A stretch of 64,000 nt of DNA, from NCBI GenBank assembly GCA_019752335.1, contig JAIEMJ010000009.1, forward strand, positions 98,828 through 162,827, given 5' to 3'. Below, one piece after another: positions 39,286-48,526 of the stretch. This DNA comes from Bryobacteraceae bacterium. GTDB lineage: Bacteria; Acidobacteriota; Terriglobia; Bryobacterales; Bryobacteraceae. The notes beneath the pieces are model-generated. The model saw only the letters and a list, made by a program, of their open reading frames with translations, made no database searches and was not told where the DNA came from. Numbering within the stretch: the stretch's first letter is position 1; each line of letters starts with the position of its first letter. A program made the position numbers and the translations under genes.

Positions 39286-40860
39286 TTAACGGACGTGAAA
39301 GACGTAGAGAGAATTGCCCAGGGCCATCGCTACGTATTGCTTGCCCTCGCTCAGGTAGCTCATGGGGTTGGAGCGCACCAGTCCGCCGCCTTGGAAGCGC
39401 CAGAGCAACTTGCCGGTGGCGGCGTTGAGCGCGAAGATCTGGCCTTCGTTGGTGGCGCCGAAGACGAGGTTGCCGGCGGTGGAGAGCACGCCGGCGTAGG
39501 GAGGCGTGAACAGCCGATGCTCCCAGGCGACCTCGCCGGTGGTGGGCTTCAGCGCGCGGATGGCGCCCCACTCTTCTTCCCCGGGAATGCTGCGAAAGCC
39601 GCCGCCGTTGTACTGTTCGCCGGCCTTGAAGTCGGCTTTGCCAAAGAAATACACGCTGCCGGCTTCGCGCGCGGCCACGTAGAGCAACCCGGTTTTGGGG
39701 CTAAAGGACGGGCTGTACCAATTGTTGGCGCCGGCCACCGACGGCCAGACGCGCGTGCCGGCCACGGTGGGCGACGTGCCGGCGACGCGGATGGGGCGTC
39801 CGCTGTCGTCGAGGCCCGTGGCCCAGGTCTGCTTGGCGTAGGGTCTGCCCATCAGGAACTGCCCCGTGGTGCGGTCCAACACGTAGGAGAAAGCGTTCCG
39901 GTTGGGGAAGAGAACTAACTTACGCTTCTGCCCACGAATTTCGGCGTCGATCAAGACGGGGACTTCGGTGGCGTCCCAATCGTGGACGTCGTGTGGCGTG
40001 AATTGGAAATACCATTTCAACTTACCGGTATCGACGTCCAACGCAAGTAAGCAATCTGAATACAAATTGTCGCCGGCGCGGACCTCGCCATTCCAGTCCG
40101 GCCCTGGATTTCCCGTGCCCCAATACAGTAAGTTCGTTTCCGGGTCATAAGCGCCGGTTACCCAAGTGGCGGCGGAGCCGTTTTTGTAACTCTCGCCGGC
40201 CCACGTTTTAGCTTCGGGATCACCGGCAGCGGGCACCGTCCAGAAGCGCCAGGCTAACTTGCCGGTCTTGGCGTCGTAAGCATCCAGGAAGCCACGAATG
40301 CCGTACTCGCCGCCCGCGATGCCCACCACGATCTTGTCCTTCACCGCTAACGGCGCGACGGTGATGGAGAGGCCGGCGCGATAGTCGGCCACGGTGGTGT
40401 CCCAGCGCACGGCGCCCGTTTTGGCATCGAGCGCGACCAGGTGGGCATCGATCGTGCCGACATAGACTAAGTCGCCCAGCACGGCGACGCCGCGGTTCAC
40501 CTGGCCGCAGCAGACGCGGATGTCGTCGGCCATGGGACGGCGGTACTTCCAGAGCGGACGGCCGGTTTTGGTGTCGAGCGCGGTAACGTGGCTCGGCGCT
40601 TCCGAGATATACATCACGCCGTCGACGACGATCGGTGTGGTTTCGAACTTCTGCAAAGAATTCGATTGATACACCCAGGCGGGCTGTAACTGGCTGGCGT
40701 TGGTGTCGTTAATCTGCTGGAGCGGCGAAAAGCGATGTCCGGCGAAGTTGCCGGAGTAAGTGAGCCAATTGCCGGGCTCCTTTTCGGCGTTCAAGAGCCG
40801 CTCGTGAGTAACTTGGGCGAGGAGCGGCAAACCAACGAAGAAAGCAATAACCAATTTCAT
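39286..40860 (-). CDS. PQQ-dependent alcohol dehydrogenase (quinoprotein)
   Basis: A 524-residue periplasmic enzyme with a signal peptide (1-16) and an eight-bladed propeller of tryptophan-docking repeats such as ALDTKTGRPLWKYRR. It has the adjacent-cysteine pair (RVCCGQ) that stacks on PQQ. In TPHDVHDWDATEV the first Asp aligns with the catalytic base and the second, two residues on, aligns with the extra Asp that marks lanthanide-dependent XoxF-type enzymes. It oxidises an alcohol and passes electrons to a cytochrome. The cytochrome gene lies just upstream with a four-base overlap. No haem domain is fused. The substrate and metal are inferred. Confidence 0.9.
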   Translation of the reverse strand: MKLVIAFFVGLPLLAQVTHERLLNAEKEPGNWLTYSGNFAGHRFSPLQQINDTNASQLQPAWVYQSNSLQKFETTPIVVDGVMYISEAPSHVTALDTKTGRPLWKYRRPMADDIRVCCGQVNRGVAVLGDLVYVGTIDAHLVALDAKTGAVRWDTTVADYRAGLSITVAPLAVKDKIVVGIAGGEYGIRGFLDAYDAKTGKLAWRFWTVPAAGDPEAKTWAGESYKNGSAATWVTGAYDPETNLLYWGTGNPGPDWNGEVRAGDNLYSDCLLALDVDTGKLKWYFQFTPHDVHDWDATEVPVLIDAEIRGQKRKLVLFPNRNAFSYVLDRTTGQFLMGRPYAKQTWATGLDDSGRPIRVAGTSPTVAGTRVWPSVAGANNWYSPSFSPKTGLLYVAAREAGSVYFFGKADFKAGEQYNGGGFRSIPGEEEWGAIRALKPTTGEVAWEHRLFTPPYAGVLSTAGNLVFGATNEGQIFALNAATGKLLWRFQGGGLVRSNPMSYLSEGKQYVAMALGNSLYVFHVR

Positions 40861-41618
40861 TGCGCACCTCGCTCGGCGGACAAGTAGGCGACTAAGTCAG
40901 TGAGTTCCTGTTCGTTCAAGCGATCCCGGTAGGGCGGCATCGTGGTGCGCCGTTCGCTGACGAGTTTGGCAATCTCTTCTTTCCACAAAGAGTGAAATGC
41001 GCCGGCCGCGTCGCGTAACTGGATTGACCAGCTATCTTCGTTGAGCCGCGTCCCGCGTACCGTGCGGCCGTCGCGCGTGGTGACCTGCACCATGCGGAAG
41101 CTCTCGTGGACTTCGGAGGCGGGGTCGGCGATTTTGGCGCGTAAGTGGGCCGCGCCCCGACGGGCGCCGATACCGGTCAGCGAAGGCCCAGCCCGGCCGC
41201 CCTCATTGCCCAGGGCATGGCATTGCAGGCAGCCCGCTTTGCCGCGCAGTACGCGCTCACCGTTGCGCGTGTCGCCGGCCACGGGCGCGGCCGAAACCGA
41301 ACCCAGGCTCCGGACGAAGGCCGCCGTTTGCCAGATTTCGCGCGCATCCATCAGCGACCCCGGCATCTCGGTGTCGGGCAGGCCGTAGCGAATGATCCGG
41401 TACAGCGAGCGATCGTCCGCCGCGCGCGGCAGCACCGGGACGGCCAGGTTGGCGCCTTTGCCGCCGCTGCCTTCCGGCCCATGGCAACCCGCGCAGCGGC
41501 CCTGGTAAAGCTGTTTGCCGTCGGCCAAGTCGGCGCTGGTGGTGTGGGGGTTCCGGGCGGGAAGGTCGAGCACGGGCGGGGGTGTTTGGAAAAGGAGCAG
41601 CGTAGCGAGCCAGAACAT
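40857..41618 (-). CDS. dihaem cytochrome c, electron acceptor of the PQQ enzyme
   Basis: A 253-residue protein with a signal peptide (about 1-19) and two CxxCH haem motifs, CAGCH (residues 42-46) in a full cytochrome c module and CLQCH (130-134) in a second one. A PPYRDRLNEQELTDLVAYL segment closes the second domain and contains the typical Met-free axial region near the C-terminus. It overlaps the dehydrogenase gene by four bases, so the pair is probably a functional electron-transfer unit in the periplasm. Confidence 0.92.
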   Translation of the reverse strand: MFWLATLLLFQTPPPVLDLPARNPHTTSADLADGKQLYQGRCAGCHGPEGSGGKGANLAVPVLPRAADDRSLYRIIRYGLPDTEMPGSLMDAREIWQTAAFVRSLGSVSAAPVAGDTRNGERVLRGKAGCLQCHALGNEGGRAGPSLTGIGARRGAAHLRAKIADPASEVHESFRMVQVTTRDGRTVRGTRLNEDSWSIQLRDAAGAFHSLWKEEIAKLVSERRTTMPPYRDRLNEQELTDLVAYLSAERGAQ

Positions 41619-41654
41619 GGGGCGATTCTCTCCGCCCAGAATTATATAGGAGAT

Positions 41655-42059
41655 TCAATCGTCACTGGGCCGCCCGCGCAACTTCTTCGTGGACGACTTT
41701 ACCGACTTCGCTTCCAGCCGCCGGACCTTCGAGCCCAACGTGGGCCGGCTCGCGCGCCGCTGCTTTGGCACGATGCCCGCTTGCGCCACCAACTCGTCCA
41801 GCCGCGCGCGCGCCTCGGCGCGGTTCGCTTCCTGCGTCCGATGCTCGCGCGCGGTGATGATCAGCACGCCCTCCTGCGTCAGCCGATTGCCGGCGAGCGC
41901 CAGCAGCCGTGTGCGCGTGGGTTCTGGCAGGGACGGGGACTGGCGCACGTCGAAGCGTAGTTCAACGGCTGTCGAGACTTTGTTCACGTTTTGGCCACCA
42001 GGCCCAGAGGCACGGACGAAGCTGAGCGTCAATTCGGAGTCCGGGATGCGCAGGGCCAT
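41655..42059 (-). CDS. arfB: alternative ribosome-rescue factor ArfB (peptidyl-tRNA hydrolase)
   Basis: A 134-residue protein with the GGQ motif of class I release factors at residues 21-23 (SGPGGQNVNKVSTAVELRF). It has the basic C-terminal tail (KVRRLEAKSVKSSTKKLRGR) that enters the empty mRNA channel of stalled ribosomes. The length matches ArfB/YaeJ. The ATG at 42059 is chosen because the family begins with xxIPxxEL, and the longer open frame upstream lies antisense to the preceding gene. It follows a regulator gene by 14 bases. Confidence 0.93.
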   Translation of the reverse strand: MALRIPDSELTLSFVRASGPGGQNVNKVSTAVELRFDVRQSPSLPEPTRTRLLALAGNRLTQEGVLIITAREHRTQEANRAEARARLDELVAQAGIVPKQRRASRPTLGSKVRRLEAKSVKSSTKKLRGRPSDD

Positions 42060-42073
42060 CGGGTGACGCGCGC

Positions 42074-42844
42074 CTACCGCCGCCGCCAGACGTCCAACCG
42101 CGAGGCGACGCCCACTACCTGGCCGACGATATCGGCTTCGTTTTCGGCAAAGAGTCGCGGGGGCGTCTTGCCGCCGGGGGCGAACTGCATGATCAACCGG
42201 CCTTCCACCAAACTGCACCAGCCGGCGGCGAAACCTTGCCGGTGTTCGACGAAGTAAATCGGCCGTTCGTGCTCGTCGCGCCAGCCGTCGGCGGCGATCT
42301 TGCGCTTGTTTTCGTCGATCAGCAGGATTGCGCCCGGCGGGAGGAAGGGGTACATCGACCAATCGTCACTGCCCATCACGGCGTAGCGCTGGCCCTTCAG
42401 GTCGGTGGCGCCCAGCAGCATCAGCGGCAGACGGCCCCAACGCTGGATGAGCCTGGTGATGTAAGTGGTCCGGCGAAAATCGACGCTGGGGTCAAGGCTC
42501 AACGGTACGGGGACCTCGACGCTGCTATCGAGCCGGACGCGCATCGGATGCGTGGCGGGGACGTCGAGCGCGGCGAGGGAGTCGGCGGCCATTTGGTGCA
42601 AGGGGACACCGTACCACGCGAGGACGTCGGTAAGGTCGAGCCGGTAGATGGTGCACAGGCTGTAGAGGCGGTAGATGCTCGGGACCGTGCCCTTGTTCTC
42701 GATATCCGCCAAGCGGCTAAGGGCGATCACGAACTCGTCGCTCTTTTGGCGTTCGGCGATGCGCTGGCTCGCTTCCTCCACGTCGCGGTAGCGCAGGTTT
42801 AAGCGCTCCCGCGTCCGTTTCAGCTTTTGCCCAGCGTCTTCCAT
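42074..42844 (-). CDS. XRE-type helix-turn-helix regulator with S24-like C-terminal domain
   Basis: A 256-residue protein starting at the ATG at 42844, where the HTH domain begins (MEDAGQKLKRTRERLNLRYR; about residues 1-75). The C-terminal part (about 150-256) resembles S24/LexA-type peptidase folds, with MGSDDWSMYPFLPPGAILL placing Ser in the SMxP position. The catalytic Lys is not clear, so self-cleavage is uncertain. It is divergent from ubiX, with a 215-base spacer that holds no gene, and it is the likely regulator of arfB and itself. Confidence 0.8.
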   Translation of the reverse strand: MEDAGQKLKRTRERLNLRYRDVEEASQRIAERQKSDEFVIALSRLADIENKGTVPSIYRLYSLCTIYRLDLTDVLAWYGVPLHQMAADSLAALDVPATHPMRVRLDSSVEVPVPLSLDPSVDFRRTTYITRLIQRWGRLPLMLLGATDLKGQRYAVMGSDDWSMYPFLPPGAILLIDENKRKIAADGWRDEHERPIYFVEHRQGFAAGWCSLVEGRLIMQFAPGGKTPPRLFAENEADIVGQVVGVASRLDVWRRR

Positions 42845-43059
42845 GCTATATTCGTGCCAACGGGACGACCCAAAGTTGGCTTCGACTACTGCTAAGCGCC
42901 TTCTAGGACCATCGTTCAAGCCATCTCCAACCCAATAATCTATTGACCAAACGGGAGTGTCTTTATTCAGTATATAAAGCTGGGGAACTGAGGGCAAGTC
43001 CTGCTTTTTCTTTTCGTTCCATTTTCGGAACAGAGGATATCGTTTCAATATTTTTAACC

Positions 43060-43650
43060 ATGAGTGAAGCGCATTTCAAATGCCGCGTGATCGTTGGAGT
43101 TTCCGGCGCCAGCGGCTCCATTTACGGCTGGCGGCTCCTCGAGAAGCTACGCGCGCGCGGAGATGTAGAAATTCACCTCATTTTGACGCGGGCGGGTGAA
43201 CGCACCGCCTTTCTCGAGATGGGAAAACTCGGCGCCGACTTTCGCGCTTTAGCCCACTATGCATATCCACTAGAGGATATTGGAAGCCGCTTGGCGAGTG
43301 GATCGTACCTCACACAAGGTATGGTGATCGCCCCCTGCTCGGTGAACAGCATGTCCGCCATCGCTACCGGAAACACCAGCAATCTGCTGACGCGCTCCGC
43401 CGACGTCATGCTGAAGGAGCGGCGGCGGCTGATCCTCATGGTGCGCGAGATGCCGTTTCATCTCGGGCATCTGCGCACGATGACGTCGCTGGCCGAGATG
43501 GGCGCGATCCTCGCGCCGCCCGTGCCGGGCTTTTATCAGAAGCCGGAGACCGTGCTGGATCTGGTGGACCACTGCGTCGACCGCGTGCTGGATCTGCTGG
43601 GCCTGCCCGCGCCGGATGCCAAACGATGGGATCCTCAAACAAAGCCATGA
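43060..43650 (+). CDS. ubiX: flavin prenyltransferase UbiX/Pad1
   Basis: A 196-residue enzyme that attaches a dimethylallyl group to FMN, making the cofactor of UbiD-type decarboxylases. The VGVSGASGSIYGWRLLEKL N-terminus, PCSVNSMSAIATGNTSNLLTR and VREMPFHLGHLRTMTSLAE segments are diagnostic. The ATG at 43060 fits the family start. No ubiD is in the window. It overlaps pheA by four bases (ATGA), a coupling that is unusual and may reflect co-regulation only. Confidence 0.95.
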   Translation: MSEAHFKCRVIVGVSGASGSIYGWRLLEKLRARGDVEIHLILTRAGERTAFLEMGKLGADFRALAHYAYPLEDIGSRLASGSYLTQGMVIAPCSVNSMSAIATGNTSNLLTRSADVMLKERRRLILMVREMPFHLGHLRTMTSLAEMGAILAPPVPGFYQKPETVLDLVDHCVDRVLDLLGLPAPDAKRWDPQTKP

Positions 43651-44492
43651 AAAAGAAAAATGTAGTCGCTTTCCAAGGTGAACGCGGCGCCTTCTCCGAG
43701 CTTGCGGCCGTGCAACTGCTGGGCGCCGGCCTCGAATTTCTCCCGTGTGAACGCTTTGAGCAGATGTTCCGCGCCTTGCAGGACGGCGCGGCCAACGCCG
43801 CCGTGGTGCCGATTGAGAATACGCTGCACGGATCGGTCCACGAGAATTACGATCACCTGCTGAACTTCGACCATCGCATTGTGGCCGAAACCAGTGTCCG
43901 CATCGTCCACAACCTGATCGTGCCGCCGGGGACGAAGTTCTCGGCCCTGAAGCAGGTCTACTCGCACCCGGTGGCGTTGAACCAATGCCTGCGGTTCTTC
44001 GCGGCGCATCCGAAGCTCGAGAAGAAGACCTTCTACGACACCGCGGGCAGCGTGAAGATGATGATGGCGGAGCGCCCGCCCGGCGCGGCGGCGATCGCCT
44101 CCAGCCTGGCGGCGGCGAACTACGGTGGCGAGATTCTGAAGGCGTCGATTGAGGACGACCGCAAGAACTACACGCGTTTCTTCCTCCTGCGCCGGCCGGA
44201 CTTCCCCTTGCCCAAGCGCTCCGCCGCGAGCAAAGTCTCGCTCGTCTTCACGACGCGCAATTCACCCGGTTCGCTCTTCCGGGCGCTGGCGGCCTTGGCG
44301 TTGCGGGATATTTCGCTGGTGAAGATTGAGTCCCGCCCGATGCGCGGGCGGCCCTGGGAGTATCTCTTCTACCTCGACTTCCTGGGCCACGTCGACGACC
44401 CGAACGTGAAGCACGCCCTGGCGCATCTGGGCGAAGTCTCGGACCTGATCCGCGTCCTGGGCTGTTACCCCGCCGCCGGGGGCGAGAGTTAA
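43647..44492 (+). CDS. pheA: prephenate dehydratase with ACT domain
   Basis: A 281-residue enzyme that converts prephenate to phenylpyruvate in phenylalanine synthesis. The catalytic domain (about 1-185) shows AFQGERGAFSE at its start, VPIENTLHGSV (about 51-61) and the TRFF catalytic block (about 180). The ACT domain (about 198-275; SPGSLFRALAALALRDISL and ESRP) gives feedback inhibition by Phe. The ATG at 43647 overlaps ubiX by four bases. A start seven codons upstream is also possible. No chorismate mutase domain is fused. Confidence 0.96.
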   Translation: MKKKNVVAFQGERGAFSELAAVQLLGAGLEFLPCERFEQMFRALQDGAANAAVVPIENTLHGSVHENYDHLLNFDHRIVAETSVRIVHNLIVPPGTKFSALKQVYSHPVALNQCLRFFAAHPKLEKKTFYDTAGSVKMMMAERPPGAAAIASSLAAANYGGEILKASIEDDRKNYTRFFLLRRPDFPLPKRSAASKVSLVFTTRNSPGSLFRALAALALRDISLVKIESRPMRGRPWEYLFYLDFLGHVDDPNVKHALAHLGEVSDLIRVLGCYPAAGGES

Positions 44493-44909
44493 GTGCGCCC
44501 GGACTTCTCCGGCACCTTCACCCTGAATCGCGGCTTGAGCGAATTCGCCTTCCTGAAGCCGCCGCGGATGCGCGTCGACTCGATCGTCCACGCCGAGCCG
44601 TCGCTTACCGTCACGACTCTGCAGATCGACACCAACGGCGCGAATACGACGGTGCGGAAGTTCACCACGGACGAGACTCCGGTAACGATCGAGGTCCTCG
44701 GCAAGGCACGCCAGTTGAAGGCGCGCTGGGAGGCGAGCGAACTGGTCGTCGAGACGTCCTGGGAGCACAGCGGGCACCCGCGCATTCTTACTGATCGCTG
44801 GCGTTTGTCGCCCAATGGGAAGCAACTGGTGGTGACCCGCCACCAGGAAATGAACGGGGGACCCGTGCGGCAAAAGTTCGTCCTGGAGCGGGAAAACTCC
44901 GGCGAGTAA
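44493..44909 (+). CDS. small beta-sheet-rich protein of unknown function
   Basis: A 138-residue protein starting at GTG directly after the pheA stop. It has the pattern DFSGTFTLNRGLSEF, then repeated Thr/Val-rich strands, and WEHSGHPRILTDRWRLSPNGK. Such proteins, often secreted, are frequent in Acidobacteria and may adopt a lipocalin-like barrel. No signal peptide is visible here. Function is unknown. Co-transcription with pheA is likely but probably accidental. Confidence 0.7.
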   Translation: MRPDFSGTFTLNRGLSEFAFLKPPRMRVDSIVHAEPSLTVTTLQIDTNGANTTVRKFTTDETPVTIEVLGKARQLKARWEASELVVETSWEHSGHPRILTDRWRLSPNGKQLVVTRHQEMNGGPVRQKFVLERENSGE

Positions 44910-44915
44910 AGCCGA

Positions 44916-44965
44916 TATCCCGATTCCTGGAGTTCGATTCACAAAACTGTAGGAATCTCGGGATA
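44916..44965. promoter_or_regulatory. inverted repeat upstream of a sigma-54 promoter
   Basis: TATCCCGATTCCT (44916-44928) faces AGGAATCTCGGGATA (44951-44965) with a two-base bulge. GGAATC recurs at about 44993 and 45025. It lies about 90 bases before the -24/-12 promoter, where an enhancer-binding protein could bind. It could instead be a stem-loop ending the pheA operon, but it lacks a T run. Confidence 0.4.
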
Positions 44966-45004
44966 GCGCCTTGGCTAAGCCATTAAAAACAGGGAATCTC
45001 TCGG

Positions 45005-45021
45005 TTGGCACTCCAGTTGCA
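45005..45021 (+). promoter_or_regulatory. sigma-54 (RpoN) -24/-12 promoter
   Basis: TTGGCAC tccag TTGCA matches the sigma-54 consensus, with GG and GC exactly 10 bases apart. It lies 118 bases before the receptor start at 45139 and points to it. Confidence 0.75.
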
Positions 45022-45138
45022 CTAAGGAATCGCGACGGGAAAATAGACCGTCTGAAAGTGAATAAATTTTCACTAGAGTGCTCGCCGTGATTCCCCCCCG
45101 AGCCCTAGTAGAAAAGTCATCAATTTATGGAGACCCGA

Positions 45139-48100
45139 ATGAATCGTCTGACAGTGCGTGTTTTGCTCGCTTTGTCGTTAGCTCTGAGCCTACCCGCTCA
45201 AACCATCACCGCGTCCATCACCGGCAGTGTGAGTGATCCCTCCGGCGCAGCCATTCCTGGTGGCGCAGTGATTGCCACCAACACGGAAACCAACGTCCGC
45301 ACCAACACCACCGTGAACAATGAAGGGATTTACACCTTTCCCTTCTTGCGCGTCGGCAAGTATACCGTTACGGTGGAAGCCAAAGGCTTCAAGAAGTCTG
45401 TCGTGGGCCCGTTTGGCGTCGAAGCCAATCAGATCGCCCGCATTGATGTGAAGCTCGAACTGGGTGATATCACGCAGACCGTTGAAGTGGCTGACGTCGG
45501 CCCCATCCTCCAGACCGAGACCCAGGCCACGGGTGATACGCTTTCGTCGACGAAACTCACCAGCATCCCGCTGAACGGCCGTAACTTCGCCTCCCTCACC
45601 CTGCTGATCCCCGGTGCGGTGTCTACCTCGCCCGGCGCGATGAATACCGCCGCCCGCTTCCAGGGTTCCGGCTCTCGTCCGCAGGTCAACGGCAATCGCG
45701 AGCAGACCAACAACTTCATTTTGGACGGCGTGGACATCAACCAGTCGGTGGACAATCAGATCGGCTACCAGCCCAACGTGGATGCCCTCGAAGAAGTGAA
45801 GGTCGTTACTGGCAACGCCGGCGCTGAGTTCGGCAATGTTGGCGGCGCCAGCGTCGTCATGTCGATCAAGAGTGGCACCAACGAATATCACGGCAACCTC
45901 TTTGAGTTTCTCCGCAACGAGAAACTGGACGCGACTGGCTTCTTCAATAATCGCAACCGCGTCCGCAAGCAGGCCCTTCGTCAAAACATCTTCGGTGGTA
46001 CTTTTGGTGGCGCCATCAAGAAGAACCGTACGTTCTTCTTTGTCGACTATGAGCAAACCGAACGCCGCATCGCGGGCCCAGCAACAGCCAGCGTAGCCCC
46101 CGCCGCTTGGCGCACTGGCGATTTAAGCCAAATCCTCTTGGCCAATGCCAGCCAGCTGATTCGGGATCCGCTCAGCGGTCCGAGTGTCGCCACGCGCACG
46201 CCTTTCCCCAATAACCAAGTCCCCGTGGCGCGCTTCAGCGCGACCGCCCGCGCGTTGTTCGGCAACCCTGCCCTCTACCCTTTGCCCAATAACGTTGGTA
46301 CCGGCCCCTTGGGCATTGGTGGCAACTACATCGGCGCCACGCGTAACTACCTCTCGAACAAACAAGGCGACCTGAAGCTCGACCATCGTTTATCGGACAA
46401 GGACAATCTAACCTTCCGGTTCTCGAAGGGGATGTATGAGACGTTCGGTTCGCAAGCGGCTTTGCCGGTAAACATGACTTCCGGCAACGACGGACCTACC
46501 TGGTCGGCGGTTACCAGTTGGACACGCACCTGGAACTCGCAACTTGTCTCCGACAACCGTTTCTCTTATAGCCTCGTCGGTATCGACGATAAGGTGATCG
46601 ACTGGTCCGGCCAGTTGGGAGCCGATGGAAATTCGAAGTTTGGCATTCCCGGTGGCCAGTTTATTGCGGGCCTCTCCAGTTTCAACCTGGGTAGCGGCCT
46701 TTCCGGTGTCGGTTCCGCTGCGACGATCGCCAACACCCGTGACAATAAGTTCCAATATCAGTCGAACAACACCTACCAGACTGGTACCCACTTGATCAAG
46801 GCTGGCGTCAACCTGCTCCGAATGCGGCAGAATCGTTACTACGCCGGCAACAACGGAGCGCTGGGCTCCTTCAGTTACAGCGCGGCCTATACTGGCGTCG
46901 ATACGGGCGACTTCCTGCTCGACACTCTATCGAGCAAAGGTCGTGGCGCGGTGAGTGGTCCTTGGGGCCATCGCGGCTGGCGCAATATCATTTTTGCGCA
47001 AGATAGCTGGAAGATCCGCCGTAACGTGACCTTCAACTACGGTTTGAGCTGGGAGTACACCTCTCCCATCTACGAGGTGGCTGATCGCCAGGTGAACATT
47101 AACACTTTTACCGGAGAGCTGATCTATCCGGGTGGTAAATTCGGCCGCGCGCTCTACAACGCCTACAAGAAGCAGTTCAACCCGAATCTCGGCTTGGCCT
47201 GGAGCGTCAACTCGAAAACGGTCGTCCGGGCCGCGTATCGCCTTTCCAACTTCCTGGAGGGCACTGGCGCCAATCTGCGTCTGACCTTGAATCCGCCTTT
47301 CTTCACCGAATCGAACATTGCCTACGACGCGTCGGCGCCTGGACGTATCTCCACTGGCTTCACCGACGTGATTGCTCGCGGTGACTTGACCAGCCAGCGC
47401 AGCAGTCCCACCGCCGCTCCCTTCTATCAGGGCCGCGCCTGGGACTTGAACCTCCGTCCGCAGATGACCAACCAGTTCAACTTCGCCATCGAACGTCAGA
47501 TCGATAGCAGCACGAACGTCAATATCGCCTATGTCGGCCAGCGCGGTACGCACCTAGTAATTCCGCACGAAGGCAACAACCCCGTGCGCGGCACCGGTCC
47601 TTACGCGGATGCTCAGGGTCGCGTACTCTGGGCACCGATTGACGACCGCCGTCCGTTGGCTAAGGTATTGCCGAATGTCGGCAATATCGCCCTCACCGAG
47701 TCCAGTGGTACCAGTTGGTACAATGCGCTCCAGGTGAGCGGTCGCCGCCGCATGACGGGCGGCATCGAGATGCTGTTCCAATACACTTACTCGAAGACAA
47801 ACACCGACGGCCTCGGCTACTACGGTTGTGGCGGTGTCAGCGCGGAAGGTGCGTACTGGCAGGATGCCTACAACCGGCGTGCTAACTATGGCCCTGCTTG
47901 CTTTGACGTGCGCCATAACTTCACCACCGCTGGTGTCTGGAACGTGCCTTATGGCAAGGGCCAAAAGTTCGGCGCCAGTTCGAACAAGGTGGTCGACGCC
48001 GTCCTGGGTGGCTGGAACGTCAGCTACAACCTCGCCAAGCGTGGCGGTTTCCCGGTCTCGCTCCGGGCTGGTGCGCACAATGTCAACTCGGGACGAGCCC

Positions 48101-48504
48101 CGCGCGGCAATGTCCGTCCGAACTACTATCGTCCCATGGCTGAGCCTTCCGTGCGTACCGTGGATCGTTGGTTCGGCGACGTCTCCGCATCCACCTTCTG
48201 CGCCTCTGGCGTGGATAACGGAACTTGCGCTTACGGCGTTCCCGCCGGCGGCGAGTTGGGCAGCGCTGGCGTAGGCACTGAGCGTGCGCCCGGCTTCTTC
48301 AATCTCGACACGTCTTTCGGTAAGACCTTTAACGTCACCGAAAAGCACCGGCTCCAATTCCGGGCCGAAATGTTCAACATCCTGAACTATGTGGCTTGGG
48401 GAAATCCGGGGCAGGACATTACCGCGCCGGCCTCCTTTGGCACAATCACCAGCCAGATCGGTGCTCCCCGCAACATCCAGTTTGCGTTGAAGTATCAGTT
48501 CTAG
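45139..48504 (+). CDS. TonB-dependent receptor with carboxypeptidase-regulatory domain, behind a sigma-54 promoter
   Basis: An outer-membrane protein of about 1121 residues. GGAG eight bases before the ATG at 45139 favours this start over one 12 bases earlier. A signal peptide (about 1-20) is followed by a regulatory beta-sandwich (about 24-110; GSVSDPSGAAIPGGAV), a plug with IPLNGRNFASLTLLIPGA (about 140-158), and a barrel ending in FALKYQF. Codon use is richer in T- and A-ending codons than the other receptors here, which may indicate high expression or different ancestry. Two terminator-like stem-loops follow. Regulation by RpoN and an enhancer-binding protein is suggested by the promoter. 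Confidence 0.93.
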   Translation: MNRLTVRVLLALSLALSLPAQTITASITGSVSDPSGAAIPGGAVIATNTETNVRTNTTVNNEGIYTFPFLRVGKYTVTVEAKGFKKSVVGPFGVEANQIARIDVKLELGDITQTVEVADVGPILQTETQATGDTLSSTKLTSIPLNGRNFASLTLLIPGAVSTSPGAMNTAARFQGSGSRPQVNGNREQTNNFILDGVDINQSVDNQIGYQPNVDALEEVKVVTGNAGAEFGNVGGASVVMSIKSGTNEYHGNLFEFLRNEKLDATGFFNNRNRVRKQALRQNIFGGTFGGAIKKNRTFFFVDYEQTERRIAGPATASVAPAAWRTGDLSQILLANASQLIRDPLSGPSVATRTPFPNNQVPVARFSATARALFGNPALYPLPNNVGTGPLGIGGNYIGATRNYLSNKQGDLKLDHRLSDKDNLTFRFSKGMYETFGSQAALPVNMTSGNDGPTWSAVTSWTRTWNSQLVSDNRFSYSLVGIDDKVIDWSGQLGADGNSKFGIPGGQFIAGLSSFNLGSGLSGVGSAATIANTRDNKFQYQSNNTYQTGTHLIKAGVNLLRMRQNRYYAGNNGALGSFSYSAAYTGVDTGDFLLDTLSSKGRGAVSGPWGHRGWRNIIFAQDSWKIRRNVTFNYGLSWEYTSPIYEVADRQVNINTFTGELIYPGGKFGRALYNAYKKQFNPNLGLAWSVNSKTVVRAAYRLSNFLEGTGANLRLTLNPPFFTESNIAYDASAPGRISTGFTDVIARGDLTSQRSSPTAAPFYQGRAWDLNLRPQMTNQFNFAIERQIDSSTNVNIAYVGQRGTHLVIPHEGNNPVRGTGPYADAQGRVLWAPIDDRRPLAKVLPNVGNIALTESSGTSWYNALQVSGRRRMTGGIEMLFQYTYSKTNTDGLGYYGCGGVSAEGAYWQDAYNRRANYGPACFDVRHNFTTAGVWNVPYGKGQKFGASSNKVVDAVLGGWNVSYNLAKRGGFPVSLRAGAHNVNSGRAPRGNVRPNYYRPMAEPSVRTVDRWFGDVSASTFCASGVDNGTCAYGVPAGGELGSAGVGTERAPGFFNLDTSFGKTFNVTEKHRLQFRAEMFNILNYVAWGNPGQDITAPASFGTITSQIGAPRNIQFALKYQF

Positions 48505-48526
48505 ACCAACCCTGTAATCCCAACCA

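Noticed and set aside
42074..42844. LexA itself
   Set aside because: An S24-like domain and an XRE-type HTH are present, but the catalytic Lys and LexA-specific cleavage site are not visible, so only a generic regulator is called.
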